Assembly (NCBI GenBank): GCA_029779475.1
Contig: JAKPAN010000187.1
Location: 1 to 59,540 of the forward strand
Length of the DNA stretch: 59,540 nucleotides
Direction: 5' to 3'
Source of the DNA: Pseudomonadota bacterium
GTDB lineage: Bacteria > Pseudomonadota > Gammaproteobacteria > Xanthomonadales > Rhodanobacteraceae
Both the position numbers and the translations under genes were made by a program. Below, piece after piece: positions 44,513 to 55,600 of the stretch (positions are counted from its first letter, which is position 1; every line of letters starts with the position of its first letter). The notes under the pieces are model-generated. The model saw only the letters and a program-made list of their open reading frames with translations, ran no database searches and was not told where the DNA came from.

Positions 44513-44540
44513 ACTTCGAGCTGCCAGGAGATACGTGGTG

Positions 44541-46133
44541 ATGGCAACTTCGTACGACGCCATCCTCGTCGGCGGCGGCCACAACGGCCTCGTCTGCGCC
44601 GCGTATCTCGCGAAAGCGGGCAAGCGCGTGCTCGTGCTTGAACGCCGCGATGTCGTCGGCGGCGCGGCGGTGACTGAGGAGTTCCATCCGGGCTTCCGCA
44701 ATTCGGTGGCGGCGTACACGGTGTCGTTGTTGCAGCCGAAGGTGATCGCCGATCTCGAATTGCCGAAGCACGGCCTGCGCGTCGTGCAGCGCAAGCTCAA
44801 CAATTTCCTGCCGTTGCCGGATGGTCGCTATCTGGAAACCGGCGCGGGCCGCACGCGCGAGGAAGTTGCGAAATTCTCGAAGAAAGACGCCGACGCGCTG
44901 CCGGAGTACGAACGCCGTCTCGACGCGATCGCCGACGTGTTGCGCGCGGTCGCGCTCGAACCGCCGCCGAACGTGACCGACGGCGGCTGGCTTGCGGCGC
45001 TGCCGGAACTGATTCGCGCCGGAAAACTCGGTCGCCGCGTGGGTACGCTGGATGCGACGCTGCGTAACGACCTGCTCGATCTTTTCACGATTTCCGCGTC
45101 GGAATATCTCGATCGCTTCTTCGAGAGCGAGCCCATCAAGGCCGTGCTCGGTTTCGACGGCGTGGTCGGCAACTACGCAAGTCCGTACACGCCGGGCAGC
45201 GCCTACGTGCTGCTGCACCACGTGTTCGGCGAAGTGAATGGCGTCAAGGGTGCGTGGGGCCACGCGATCGGCGGCATGGGCGCGATCACGCAGGCGATGG
45301 CGAAATCGGCGACGGCAGCGGGTGTGGAAATCCGCACCGGCTGCGGCGTGCGCGAACTCGTCGTCGAGCAAGGGCGCGTCGTCGGCGTCGTCACCAGCGA
45401 CAGCGAAGTGCTGCGCGCGCGCAGCGTCGTCGCCAACGTCAACCCGAAGCTGCTCTACGAGCAATTGCTCGCGCGTGACGTCGTGCCTGTGCCGACGCGC
45501 GAACGCATGGCGAACTGGCGTTGCGGCTCGGGCACGTTCCGCATGAACGTCGCGCTGTCCGAACTACCACGTTTCACGGCCAAGCCGGAGCAAGGCGACC
45601 ATCTGACCGCGGGCATCATCCTCGCGCCGAGCCTCGCCTACATGGATCGCGCGTACCTCGACGCACGCGCGCAGGGCTGGTCGCGCGAGCCGATTGTCGA
45701 GATGCTGATTCCCTCGACGCTCGACGATTCGCTCGCGCCCGCGGGCCGGCATGTCGCGAGCTTGTTCTGCCAGCACGTCGCGCCGACGTTGCCGAACGGC
45801 GCGAGCTGGGACGCGCATCGCGAGGAAGTCGCCGACCTGATGATCGACACCGTTGACGCGTTCGCGCCGGGCTTCAAGGCGAGCGTGCTCGGCCGGCAGA
45901 TCAAGTCGCCGCTCGACCTCGAACGCGACTTCGGGCTGATCGGCGGCGACATCTTCCACGGCGCGCTCTCGCTCAACCAGCTGTTCAGCGCGCGGCCGAT
46001 GCTCGGCCAGGCGAACTATCGCGGCGCGCTGCCGGGCCTGTACCTGTGCGGCGCCGGCACGCATCCGGGCGGCGGCGTCACCGGCGCGCCGGGGCACAAC
46101 GCGGCGAAGGTCATCCTTCGAGACTTGCGCTGA
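44541..46133 (+). CDS. FAD-dependent oxidoreductase, phytoene desaturase/PYROXD2-like
   Basis: This 530-residue protein has the dinucleotide fold YDAILVGGGHNGLVCAAYLA and LVLERRDVVGGAAVTEEFHP at the N-terminus. LYLCGAGTHPGGGVTGAPGH lies at the C-terminus, the CrtI-type FAD-closing motif. AGGAG precedes GTG 44538 and ATG 44541; either could start translation. Proteins of this layout outside carotenoid clusters are mostly uncharacterised amine- or carotenoid-like oxidoreductases. No carotenoid genes are nearby, so the substrate is open. Confidence 0.85.
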   Translation: MATSYDAILVGGGHNGLVCAAYLAKAGKRVLVLERRDVVGGAAVTEEFHPGFRNSVAAYTVSLLQPKVIADLELPKHGLRVVQRKLNNFLPLPDGRYLETGAGRTREEVAKFSKKDADALPEYERRLDAIADVLRAVALEPPPNVTDGGWLAALPELIRAGKLGRRVGTLDATLRNDLLDLFTISASEYLDRFFESEPIKAVLGFDGVVGNYASPYTPGSAYVLLHHVFGEVNGVKGAWGHAIGGMGAITQAMAKSATAAGVEIRTGCGVRELVVEQGRVVGVVTSDSEVLRARSVVANVNPKLLYEQLLARDVVPVPTRERMANWRCGSGTFRMNVALSELPRFTAKPEQGDHLTAGIILAPSLAYMDRAYLDARAQGWSREPIVEMLIPSTLDDSLAPAGRHVASLFCQHVAPTLPNGASWDAHREEVADLMIDTVDAFAPGFKASVLGRQIKSPLDLERDFGLIGGDIFHGALSLNQLFSARPMLGQANYRGALPGLYLCGAGTHPGGGVTGAPGHNAAKVILRDLR

Positions 46134-46296
46134 CGCGTTCGCACGTCCTTCCGAAGTGAAGTGCCGCGAAGAGTCACGGGTGCGTTCGCGCATCCGGCGA
46201 CTGTTGCCGTCATGGGGCACTGTTGTTGCGGGCATTGCGTCCATTGCGACGATCGCTTCCACGCCGCCACTCGTGGCGCAAGACTGTGCGCAAGCG

Positions 46297-46330
46297 GCGA
46301 ATCCGCGTGGATTCGCGCCGCACCATTTTT
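46297..46330 (+). terminator. Probable terminator upstream of NTF2-like lipoprotein gene
   Basis: The 8-bp perfect stem GCGAATCC / GGATTCGC with loop GCGT (46297-46316) is followed after nine bases by TTTTT. It lies 165 bases past the oxidoreductase stop and 17 bases before the next start codon. The gap before the T-run weakens the call. Confidence 0.5.
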
Positions 46331-46346
46331 GCGAGGAAACCGAGCC

Positions 46347-46799
46347 ATGACGCGAGCGTTGCGCTTTTTCAGCCTGCCGATTCTGTTCACCGTTGCCGCC
46401 TGCGCGGGCGCCTCGCCGCGCGCAAACACGGCCGATGCGCAGCATGAGGTCGAGGCGACCGAACGCGCGTTCGCGCAGACGATGGCGTCGCGCGACTTCG
46501 CCGCGTTCCAGACCTTCATCGCCGACGAAGCGGTGTTCTTCAACGGCGACACGCCGCTGCGCGGCAAAGCCGAAGTCGCCGCGCAGTGGCGAAGCTTCTT
46601 CGATGGCGCCGCGCCGTTTTCATGGGAGCCGTCGCACGTGGAGGTGCTTGCGACCGGCGACCTCGCGCTGAGCACGGGCCCGGTGCGCGATGCGTCGGGT
46701 AAGACGGTAGCCACGTTCAACTCGATCTGGCGGCGCGACCGTTCGGGCAAGTGGCGCGTCGTCTTCGACCGGGGCAGCGACGTGTGTGCTCACGGATGA
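46347..46799 (+). CDS. NTF2-like (DUF4440-type) lipoprotein
   Basis: A 150-residue protein with lipoprotein signal FSLPILFTVAACAG (lipobox Cys near 19). A SnoaL/DUF4440-like cone-fold domain follows, with EVEATERAFAQTMASRDFAAF, FIADEAVFFNG, LRGKAEVAAQWRSFFDGA and the closing WRRDRSGKWRVVFDRGSD. Such proteins bind small ligands or act as steroid-isomerase-like enzymes; no specific function follows from the sequence. The ATG at 46347 has GAGG about ten bases upstream. Confidence 0.85.
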   Translation: MTRALRFFSLPILFTVAACAGASPRANTADAQHEVEATERAFAQTMASRDFAAFQTFIADEAVFFNGDTPLRGKAEVAAQWRSFFDGAAPFSWEPSHVEVLATGDLALSTGPVRDASGKTVATFNSIWRRDRSGKWRVVFDRGSDVCAHG

Positions 46800-46941
46800 G
46801 CGTGGATCGCTCCGCGAAAGCGGATCGTCTTTTGCGTAGTTCCGGATTCGGGGACTCGCAACCCGCCTTTTCGTGCGCGCGACGGATGTAGATCGCTTCT
46901 TCTTTGCGGTATCGTCACCCGCGTGATGGGCGGGGGTCGTC

Positions 46942-48420
46942 GTGGGCTTTTCACAGGATACCGGCGCTCGTGCGGCCAAGGTGGAAGGCAGCGCGGGAAG
47001 TCTGTCAAAACCGGAAATGGACGCAGGATCCGCGATCGCGCCGGCTTGCGACGTCGAGATCCCGCGCGCGGCGCGTGTCGGCTGGTTATGGCGATCGCCG
47101 ATCGCCGATACGGTCGATCGCCGCAATGCGCCGATGCTGCAAGTCGTGCTGTTGCTGCTCGGCATCGTACCGCCGCTGATGTGGGCGTATCGCGTATTGG
47201 GCAGCCAGATCCCGTGGCGGGCCGGCGAGACGGCGAGCCTGGCGATGAGCTTGTCGGTTTCGGCGATCGCGCTGTTCGGGGTCGTCCTGATTCGGCGCGG
47301 CCGCTTCCAGTGGGCGGTGCGCCAGATGCTCGTGGTCGTCGCGGTGACGATGATCCTGGGTTATGCGACGGACGGCACGCAGCGCCAGGGTTTCGAGCAG
47401 CCCTTGCAGATCGTCTGGATCGTGCTGGCCGGGTTGATGATCGGCCGCCGTGCGCTGTGGCTGATGTATGCCTGCGTGGTGGCCGCATTCGTCGCCGGCG
47501 GTTTCGTCGACGCGCGTTCGGGTAATCCGGTCGATACCGGCATGAACGTCGCCGTGGGCACGCTCATCAGTGCCGTGATGTACCTGCTGATCGCGGTGGT
47601 GGTCGATCGCAGCGTGCGCGCGCTGCGCGAGACCCTCGCCGACGCGAATCGGCGCGGCGACGAGCTGGCGCAGGCGAATCGCCGGCTCGAGATCGAAATG
47701 GCCGAGCGCGAGAAGATACAAGCCCAACTCGTGCATGCGCAGAAGGTGGAGGTGGTCGGCCGCCTCGCCAGCGGCGTCGCGCACGACTTCAACCACCTGT
47801 TGGGCCTGATTCTCGGCTATGCGGCCAAGGGCCGGCACGTGGACGACAGCGCCGAGTTGAAGAATGCGCTGGCCGGGGTCGAAGCGGCGGGCCGGCGCGC
47901 CACGGCCGTCACGCACAAGCTGCTGAATTTCAGCCGCCACGAGATGACCCATATCGAACGTTTCGATGCGGGCGATGCCTTGCGCGACTTGCAGCCGATG
48001 CTGCGACAGCTGTTCGATCCGCGCGTGCGCCTCGTCTGCGAATTGACCGAGAAGCCGGCGCCGGTGGCGTTCGATCGCGCGCAACTCGACCTCGTCGTGC
48101 TGAACATCGCCGCGAACGCGAATCACGCGATGCCGGAAGGCGGCCGTTTCGAGCTTGCGCTGCGTACGTCCGATGCCGGATCGCAGGTCGAGATCGAACT
48201 GCGCGACAGCGGCCATGGCATGGACGACGAGGTGCGCAACCGTCTGTTCGAGCCGTTCTTCACGACCAAGCCGAGCGGGCAGGGCAGCGGCCTCGGCCTG
48301 TCCGTCGCCCACAACCTGATCGCCTCCGCCGGCGGCAGCGTCGCGGTCGAGAGCGCGGTGGGAAAGGGCAGCACGTTCCGCATTCGCCTGCCCGCCGCAC
48401 GCGAGACAGCCGATGCTTGA
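46942..48420 (+). CDS. Membrane sensor histidine kinase
   Basis: This 492-residue protein starts at GTG 46942. An N-terminal cytosolic segment leads to five or six spans (about 65-225). A coiled stretch (about 225-270) connects to an H-box with H281 in LASGVAHDFNHLLGLILGYA. The HATPase domain has NIAANANHAMPEGG (N), DSGHGMDDEVRNRLFEPFFT (G1/F) and GSGLGLSVAHNLI (G2). The HDFNHLL box is of the HPK4/NtrB-like kind, with no PAS domain. The signal is probably perceived within the membrane. The response regulator overlaps its end by 8 bases. Confidence 0.93.
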   Translation: MGFSQDTGARAAKVEGSAGSLSKPEMDAGSAIAPACDVEIPRAARVGWLWRSPIADTVDRRNAPMLQVVLLLLGIVPPLMWAYRVLGSQIPWRAGETASLAMSLSVSAIALFGVVLIRRGRFQWAVRQMLVVVAVTMILGYATDGTQRQGFEQPLQIVWIVLAGLMIGRRALWLMYACVVAAFVAGGFVDARSGNPVDTGMNVAVGTLISAVMYLLIAVVVDRSVRALRETLADANRRGDELAQANRRLEIEMAEREKIQAQLVHAQKVEVVGRLASGVAHDFNHLLGLILGYAAKGRHVDDSAELKNALAGVEAAGRRATAVTHKLLNFSRHEMTHIERFDAGDALRDLQPMLRQLFDPRVRLVCELTEKPAPVAFDRAQLDLVVLNIAANANHAMPEGGRFELALRTSDAGSQVEIELRDSGHGMDDEVRNRLFEPFFTTKPSGQGSGLGLSVAHNLIASAGGSVAVESAVGKGSTFRIRLPAARETADA

Positions 48421-49165
48421 GCGCCAAGCCGTCGCGCCCGGGTCGAACGCCGAGCTTCCGCGCGCGCGCATCGCCGTACTCGAGGACGACGATGCGCTGC
48501 GCGAGGACATCTTGATTCCCGGGCTGAGCGCCCGCGGCTTCGAAGTCGAAGGCTTTGCGCATCCGACGGGTTTGTACCGGCGCCTGCTCGTCGTCTCGTT
48601 CGACGTCGTGGTGCTCGACATCGGGCTACCCGAAGAACATGGCCTGTCGGTCGCGCGGCAACTGCGGGCTGGATCGCCGATCGGCATCGTCGTGCTGACT
48701 GGTCGGGGCGATCGCGCCGAGCAGTTGCGCGGACTCGACGAGGCGGCCGATGCGTGGTTGACGAAGCCGGTCGACATGGCGATCGTTGCGGCGACGATCG
48801 GCAGCCTGTTGCGGCGCGTGAGCATGGTGGACACGGGCCTGCCGGCCGACTCCGCCACGGACGCCATCGTCATGGCAGCGCAATGGCGTCTTTCCGCGGG
48901 CGGCTGGAAGTTGCTCGCTCCCTCCGGCCGCGCGATCGATCTCAGTCGTTCGGAGCGCTGCATCCTGCAGCGGTTGTTCGCCGCGGGTGGCGAGCCGGTG
49001 CCGCGCGAAGTGCTGATCGACGAACTCGGCGAGCCGGTCGATTCGTTCGACCCGCATCGGCTGGAAATGCTGATCCATCGTCTGCGGCGCAAGGTCGCCG
49101 ATGGCCTCGGCGAAGTCTTGCCGCTGCGTTCCGTGCGTGGCCTCGGCTACGTGTTGACCGTTTGA
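48413..49165 (+). CDS. OmpR/PhoB-family response regulator
   Basis: This 250-residue protein has a receiver domain (about 19-135) with acidic VLEDDD (22-27), phosphoacceptor D69 in VVVLDIGLPEEHG, T96 and K118 in WLTKPVD. A winged-helix DNA-binding domain follows (about 150-250), ending EVLPLRSVRGLGYVLTV. It is co-transcribed with the kinase, overlapping by 8 bases. The gene for a giant DUF11 surface protein begins 440 bases downstream and could be a target; no binding site was identified. Confidence 0.95.
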   Translation: MLERQAVAPGSNAELPRARIAVLEDDDALREDILIPGLSARGFEVEGFAHPTGLYRRLLVVSFDVVVLDIGLPEEHGLSVARQLRAGSPIGIVVLTGRGDRAEQLRGLDEAADAWLTKPVDMAIVAATIGSLLRRVSMVDTGLPADSATDAIVMAAQWRLSAGGWKLLAPSGRAIDLSRSERCILQRLFAAGGEPVPREVLIDELGEPVDSFDPHRLEMLIHRLRRKVADGLGEVLPLRSVRGLGYVLTV

Positions 49166-49607
49166 CGGAAGCCGCTTCCGGATAGGGAAAGTTCGGACGC
49201 TGCTTTTTCCATTCCGGCCGCCTTTGTCCAAAGTGAACAATTGCAACCGGCGAGACGATATCTCACGGCGCAAATGCGAGCGACGACCTTGCGGCGGCCA
49301 CCCTTCATCGATGCCGTTCGATAGACGAAGTGGCTGGTTTTCTTGAATTTTCCGCAGCGATGCCGCTTGGTGCGCCGTTCGATCGTACGGCTTGGCTTGG
49401 CATCAACGGCCATGCAGGCCGTGAGTTTCCGTGAGATTTCGGGAGTAGGCGTGGTTGGTCGAACCAAGCCCGATCCCTTACATTTCGCAGCGTCAAACCC
49501 GCAAGGATCGCGCACCGTCATCACAGAATGTGTGATGTATGGCACAGAAATTGCTGTTCGTTGGGGGTTTTCCGCGGCAGCGGAACGAAAGTCTTAGGGG
49601 GTTTCAA
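49166..49607. other. Intergenic region upstream of giant DUF11 gene, no gene recognised
   Basis: About 440 bases, visibly less GC-rich than the flanking genes. A small hairpin CGGAAG-CCG-CTTCCG follows the response-regulator stop. GGGGG at 49596-49601 precedes the DUF11 ATG and is its likely ribosome site. No tRNA, riboswitch or conserved ORF is recognised; promoter elements could not be fixed with confidence. Confidence 0.5.
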
Positions 49608-52600
49608 ATGTCACTAAACACGTTTGGCGGGTGCGCGTCGCGCCTGTTTGCTGCTGCGCGCACGTCTTGCACGTGGTTCCTGCTGCTGACCCTGCTGATG
49701 AGCGGGGCGGCCTTGGCCGAGGGCAGCCGCAGCCTGTTCCCTAACGCCAGCAACCCTGCCGATGCCGGGCGCGGTGTCATGGATCTCTCTACCGGCAGCA
49801 CGTATATCGGCGTCGTGAACGCATCGCAGTTTCTCTACGTGTATGCGAAGGCCGGCGAGTACATCGAGTTAGGCTCGAGCAACGTCGGCAAGGCCAATAC
49901 GGGCGCAAGTCCCGGCCCCACCCGGCAAGGCAACGGCGACATCTACGTCTATTCGCCGGCAAATTTCGGCCCGAAGGGCAACGAATACAGCACGGTCAAC
50001 GCGCTGACGCCGGTCTTCCAGTGCAGCAGCCAGAACACCGCCACGAACAATGTAGGCGTCATCGCGAGCCGCACCCAGGAATTGGCCGGCCCTAGCAGCG
50101 CGGACGGCACATCGGTCGTCAACGGATACACGCCTTGCTACTACGTGGCGCCCGCCACGGGCATTTACGGCGTGCGCTTCCTGGGTGCGGCCCGGAACAC
50201 GGTAGCGAACGCCGCCTCGATCGGAACGGTGCAGATCCTGTCAGGCTTGGTTTCGGCGTGGGACGTCACGGTTCGCAAAACCGCGTCGGACGCTGCCGAC
50301 TTGAATGGGCGCGTGTTTTCCTACACCTGGAACGTCTACACGAATTCCAATGGTTCCGGCTACCGCATCTACACCAATCTCTATTACACCTCGATCGACG
50401 GTTATCGCTACAAGCAGACCTTGCAGGGCCTCGATCCGAACGAGGGCGTGTTCTACGCGAATGCGTCGGGCTTTCTCGACTCGAATGGTTCGCCGCTCTA
50501 CCACGACTATCGCGGCAACAACCAATACGCGGCCGCGACTGCCTTGATGACGACGGCCGGGGTAGCCGGGCAGGCGGCGCAATATCCGCTGTTCTTCAAC
50601 GATATTTCACCGACCGGCGCGAACGCGACCGAGGTCAACACTGTATTGAGCGCGCTGGCGATCCCGCAGACGCCGCCGGCACCGCAGTTGAGCAATGTGT
50701 CCTTCACCGGCAACGTGGGAGGCAACACCTCCACCTATTCCTCCGGTGGCACCTACACGTTCACCACGGTCAACACGCAGACCTACCAGATCGTCATTCG
50801 CCGCGGCACGGTGGCCGCGGGTGCCGATTCGAATTTTCCGTTGGGCTGTACCAGTGACTTCGACCCGGCCAATGTCTGCAACCGCACGCTGACTGGCATC
50901 GCCACGACGGGCACGCACAACATCCTTTGGGACGGCAAGGACAACAGCGGTTATTCGTTCCCGGCCGGCAACTACTCGTACCAGATCATGGGGCGCAATG
51001 GCGAAATCCATTTCCCGATGCTGGACATCGAGGGCAACGTCAATGGTGGCCCGACGCTGCAGAAGCTGAACGGGTCGGTGGATTCGACCGTCTACTTCGA
51101 TGATCGCGGCTACAAGTCCGCGAACGGCACTGCAGTCGGCGCGCTCAATGGCGCGCTGTGCAATGGCGGCGGCGCGACTGCAGGCAATAACGTGGTCGGG
51201 CCGATTCCGTCGCCCGATCATTCGCTGCTCGGCATCGACTCGGTCGCGAATCCCACATATCGCACTTGGGCTGGATCGGGCAATGACAACAAAGATTGCG
51301 ATTCGACGACGCAGTATTTCGGCGACGCCAAGGGACTGGACATCTGGAGCTTCGAGAAGACGTCGGTCTTCGTCAATCCGATCGTCATCGTCCCGCTGCC
51401 GTCCGTCGTCGATGTAGGCACCAGCGCCAGCGCCACCTCCAGCGTGATCTCGGGCGGCACCGCCTACGACAATTTCACGTTCTTCAACGCAGGCGCCAAC
51501 AACGCCACCGGCGTGACTTACACCGTGAAGTTGGGCACGCCTGCGACGCCTGCGACTTGTCCTGCCTCGGTGACCTTCACCTTGGTTCCGGCGGGCGTGA
51601 CGCCGACCTACAATCCGGCGCCGGCGTGCACCATCACTTTCACGGGCATGCCGGCCACGCTGACGGGCGGCCAGTCGCTGAACTTCGCCTTTAATTACGT
51701 AGTCGCCGGAACCAATCCTGGCCCGATTCCGCTGACGACGACCATCGCCGCGACCAACGAGAACTGCACCACGAGTTGTTCGCCGAACACGGCCACGGCA
51801 CAGACCGTGGTCGCCAAGCCGATCATCACCGTGGCCAAGAGCGCCTCGCCGGCGGCCGGGTCGACGGTCGCCATCGGCAGCACCATCACCTACACGCTGA
51901 GCGTGACCATCGACTCGGCACCGCTGACGTCGACCTTCACGCTCACCGATGTTCTGGGCACGGGCCTGACCTTCGGTTCCGTCACCAATGCCGGCAGTTT
52001 CAACTGCAGCGGCAGCCTGACCTGCACGCTCCCATCCGGCACCGCGACCGGAACCTACACCGTGACGTATACGGCCACGGTGAACAACTCGGCCTCCAGC
52101 AGCGTCGCCAACAACGTCACGCCCAGTGGCGGTGGCGGCAGCAGTCCGCCGACGTGCAATCCGTGCAGCGTCTCGCATACCGTGCCGCAGCCGAACGTGT
52201 CCGTCGTCAAGACCGGCCCGACTTCGGCCGTGATCGGCTCCGCGATGACCTACACGCTTACGGTGAAAAACACCGGCCCCGCGCCGACTCCCGGCAACGT
52301 GATCGTGCAGGATCAGCTGCCCGCCGGTGTTGCCGCCACGGCGCCCGCTGCCTGCTCCCCGCTGAACATGGCCGGAGCACTGCTCACTTGCACGGTGCCC
52401 GGCCCGCTGGCGGCCACCAACGGCACCGCCACCATCACGATCACGGCCACGGCGCCCGCGACCGTTCCCGCCGGTAACCCGGTCATCAACTATGCCGCGA
52501 CCAATCCCGGCGGCAGCGGCAATCCGCCGAGCCCGCCCGGCGCGTCGTGCAACACGGCCACGACGAGCTGCAGCAACGCCTCGACCACGATTACGGCGCC

Positions 52601-55600
52601 GAAGCTGACGATCGACAAGACCGGCCCGACGACCGCGACCGTCGGCGTGCCGTACAGCTACGCGATCACGGTCAACAACACCGGCAGCGCGCCGACGACG
52701 GCGCCGATCACCGTGCAGGACACGATGCCGCCTGGCGTGACGATCAGCTCGATCGGCACCAGCGCATTGTGGGATTGCACGGCAAGCACGTCGACGAACC
52801 TGAACTGCACGAGCACCGGCGCGCTGGCCGCGGGTGTGTCGTCGACGATCACGGTGTTCGTCGTGGCATCGGCATCGGCCGGAAGCAGCGTGACGAATAC
52901 CGCGACGGTGGGCGGCGGCGGCGACCCTGGCTGCACGAGCGGCTGCACCAGCCCGCCGGTGAACACGACGATCACGGCGCCGAAACTGTCCATCACCAAG
53001 AGCGGCCCGCCCACGGCAGCCGTGGGCGTGGCCTACAGCTACACGATCACCGCGACGAACAGCGGCACGGCGGCGACCAGCGCGGCCGCGACGGTGACCG
53101 ACACGGTGCCGACCGGCTTGACCATCAACTCCACGACGCCGGGCAGTCCGACCTGCACGGTCAGCAGCCAGACGGTGACGTGCAACGTTGCGTCGGGCCT
53201 GTCCAACGTGGCGCCGAACAACACGGCGACATTCACGATCAACGTGACGCCGCAGGCTTCGATCGACGGCACGACACAGCACAACACGGCACATGTGAGT
53301 GGCGGCGGCGATCCCGCCTGCGCGACGGATTGCGCCAGCCCGCCCGTAGACACGACGATCCAGTCGGCAAAGCTCAAGATCGCCAAGACCTCGAACGGCC
53401 CGTGGGCGGTCGGCCAGTCCGGCGCGACGTACACGCTGACGGTGACCAACACCGGCACAGCGGCGACGACGGGCGTGATCTCGGTGAAAGACACGTTGCC
53501 GGCCGGCATCACCGCGCCCGCGAGCTTCAGCAGCGGCTCGTGGAGCTGCACGACCGTCGGCCAGGCCGTGGCCTGCTCGACCTCGTCGAGCCTGGGCATC
53601 AACGCGTCCAGCACGATCACGATTCCAGTGAGCGTCGGCGCAACCGCGGTGCCCTCGGTCACCAATCACGCCTCGGTCGGCGGCGGCGGCGATCCGAACG
53701 GCAACCCGCCCGATCCGACGACCTGCGCGCCGGGCGACACGCATTGCGCGAGCACGACCACGCCGGTCTCGGCGGCGGCCGACATCGCCGTCACCAAGAC
53801 GGTGAACAATGCCGCGCCGAGCGTCGGCAACACCGTCACGTTCACGATCACCGCGACCAACAACGGCCCCAGCGACGCGACAGGCGTGCAGTTGACGGAT
53901 TCACTGCCGGTCGGACTGACGTTCGTGGGGGCGACCCCGTCGACGGGCAGCTTCAACCAGACTTCGGGCGTGTGGACCATCGGCGCGCTCGCCAACGGCG
54001 CCAGCGCCACGCTGACGATCACCGCGACCGTAACGAAGCCGGGTGCGATCACGAACACCGCGACGGTCACCGCGTCGGACCAGACCGACCCGGACATCAG
54101 CAACAACAGTTCCAGTGCGACGCTCAATCCGCCAGCGGGCGGCGTGGCCGACATCCAGGTCCGCAAGACCGTGAGCAACGCGGCGCCGAACACGGGCGAC
54201 ACGATCACCTACACGATCGCGGTGAAGAACGCCGGCCCGGACAACGCGACCGGCGTGGCAATCACCGATGCGTTGCCGGCCGGATTGATCTTCGTCTCCG
54301 CAACGCCGTCGCAAGGCACCTACAACCCGGCCTCGGGCGTGTGGACCATCGGCAACATCACCAACGGCAACACGGTCACGCTGGCCATCGCGGCGACGGT
54401 CGACGGCAGCGTCACCGGCCCGATCGTCAACATCGCGAAGAAGACCGCCGAAGACCAGACTGATCCGAACCCGACCAACGATTCCTCGGGCGTGACGATC
54501 AACGGCGCGTCGGCCGACATCCAGGTCGTGAAGTCGGTGAACAACACCGCGCCGAACGTGGGCGACACCGTCACGTTCACGATCGCGGTGCGCAACAACG
54601 GGCCGGATGACGCGACCAACGTGCAGGTCACCGACGCGTTGCCGACCGGCCTGAGCCTCGTCTCGGCGACGCCGGCGCAGGGCGTCTACAACTCGGGTAC
54701 GGGCCTGTGGAACATCGGCGCCCTGCCGAAGAATGCGACCACGACGCTGACCATCGTCGCCACGGTCACGCAGTCCGGCGGCCTCACCAATACCGCGACG
54801 AAGACCGGCGAAGACCAGACCGACCCGGTCACCACCAACGATTCGAGCAGCGTCGATCTCGGCGCGGTGCCGAAGGCCGATCTGTCGATCACCAAGACCG
54901 ACGGCGTCACCACCGCGATCCCCGGCGGCAGCGTGACCTATACGATCGTCGCGTCCAACGCGGGTCCGAGCGGCGTGACCGGCGCGAAGGTCGTCGACGT
55001 GCTGCCTCCTTCGCTCACCGCGACGTGGACCTGCGTCGGCGCGGGCGGCGGCACCTGTGGTGCGTCGTCGGGCGCCGGCAACATCAACGAGCTCGTGAAC
55101 CTGCCCGTGGGCGCGTCGGTCACCTACACGGTGAACGCGCTGGTCAGCGCGGCCGCGACCGGCTCGCTGTCGAACACCGCGACCGTGACCCCGCCCATCG
55201 GCGTCACCGACCCGACGCCGGGCAACAACAGCGCGACCGACACCGACACGCTCGCGCCGACGGCCGACCTGTCGATCACCAAGACCGACGGCGTGACGAG
55301 CGTCGTGCCGGGCGCGACCGTGACCTATACGATCGTCGCCTCCAACAACGGTCCGAGCAACGCGCCGGGCGCGATCGTCGCCGACGTACTGCCGGTCGCG
55401 CTGCTCAACCCGACGTGGACGTGCGTCGGCGCGGGCGGCGGCACCTGCACGGCGAGTGGCAGCGGCAACATCAACGACACGGTGAACCTGCCCGTCGGCG
55501 CATCGGTCATCTACACGGTGAGCGCGACGGTCAGCTCTGCCGCGACCGGCACGTTGTCCAACACGGCGACCGTGGCGGCGCCGGCCGGCGTCACCGATCC

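Noticed and set aside
49400..49560. Possible cyclic-di-GMP-type riboswitch before the DUF11 gene
   Set aside because: Some GCAAACC-like words occur, but the paired helices and conserved core of the GEMM class could not be assembled by eye.
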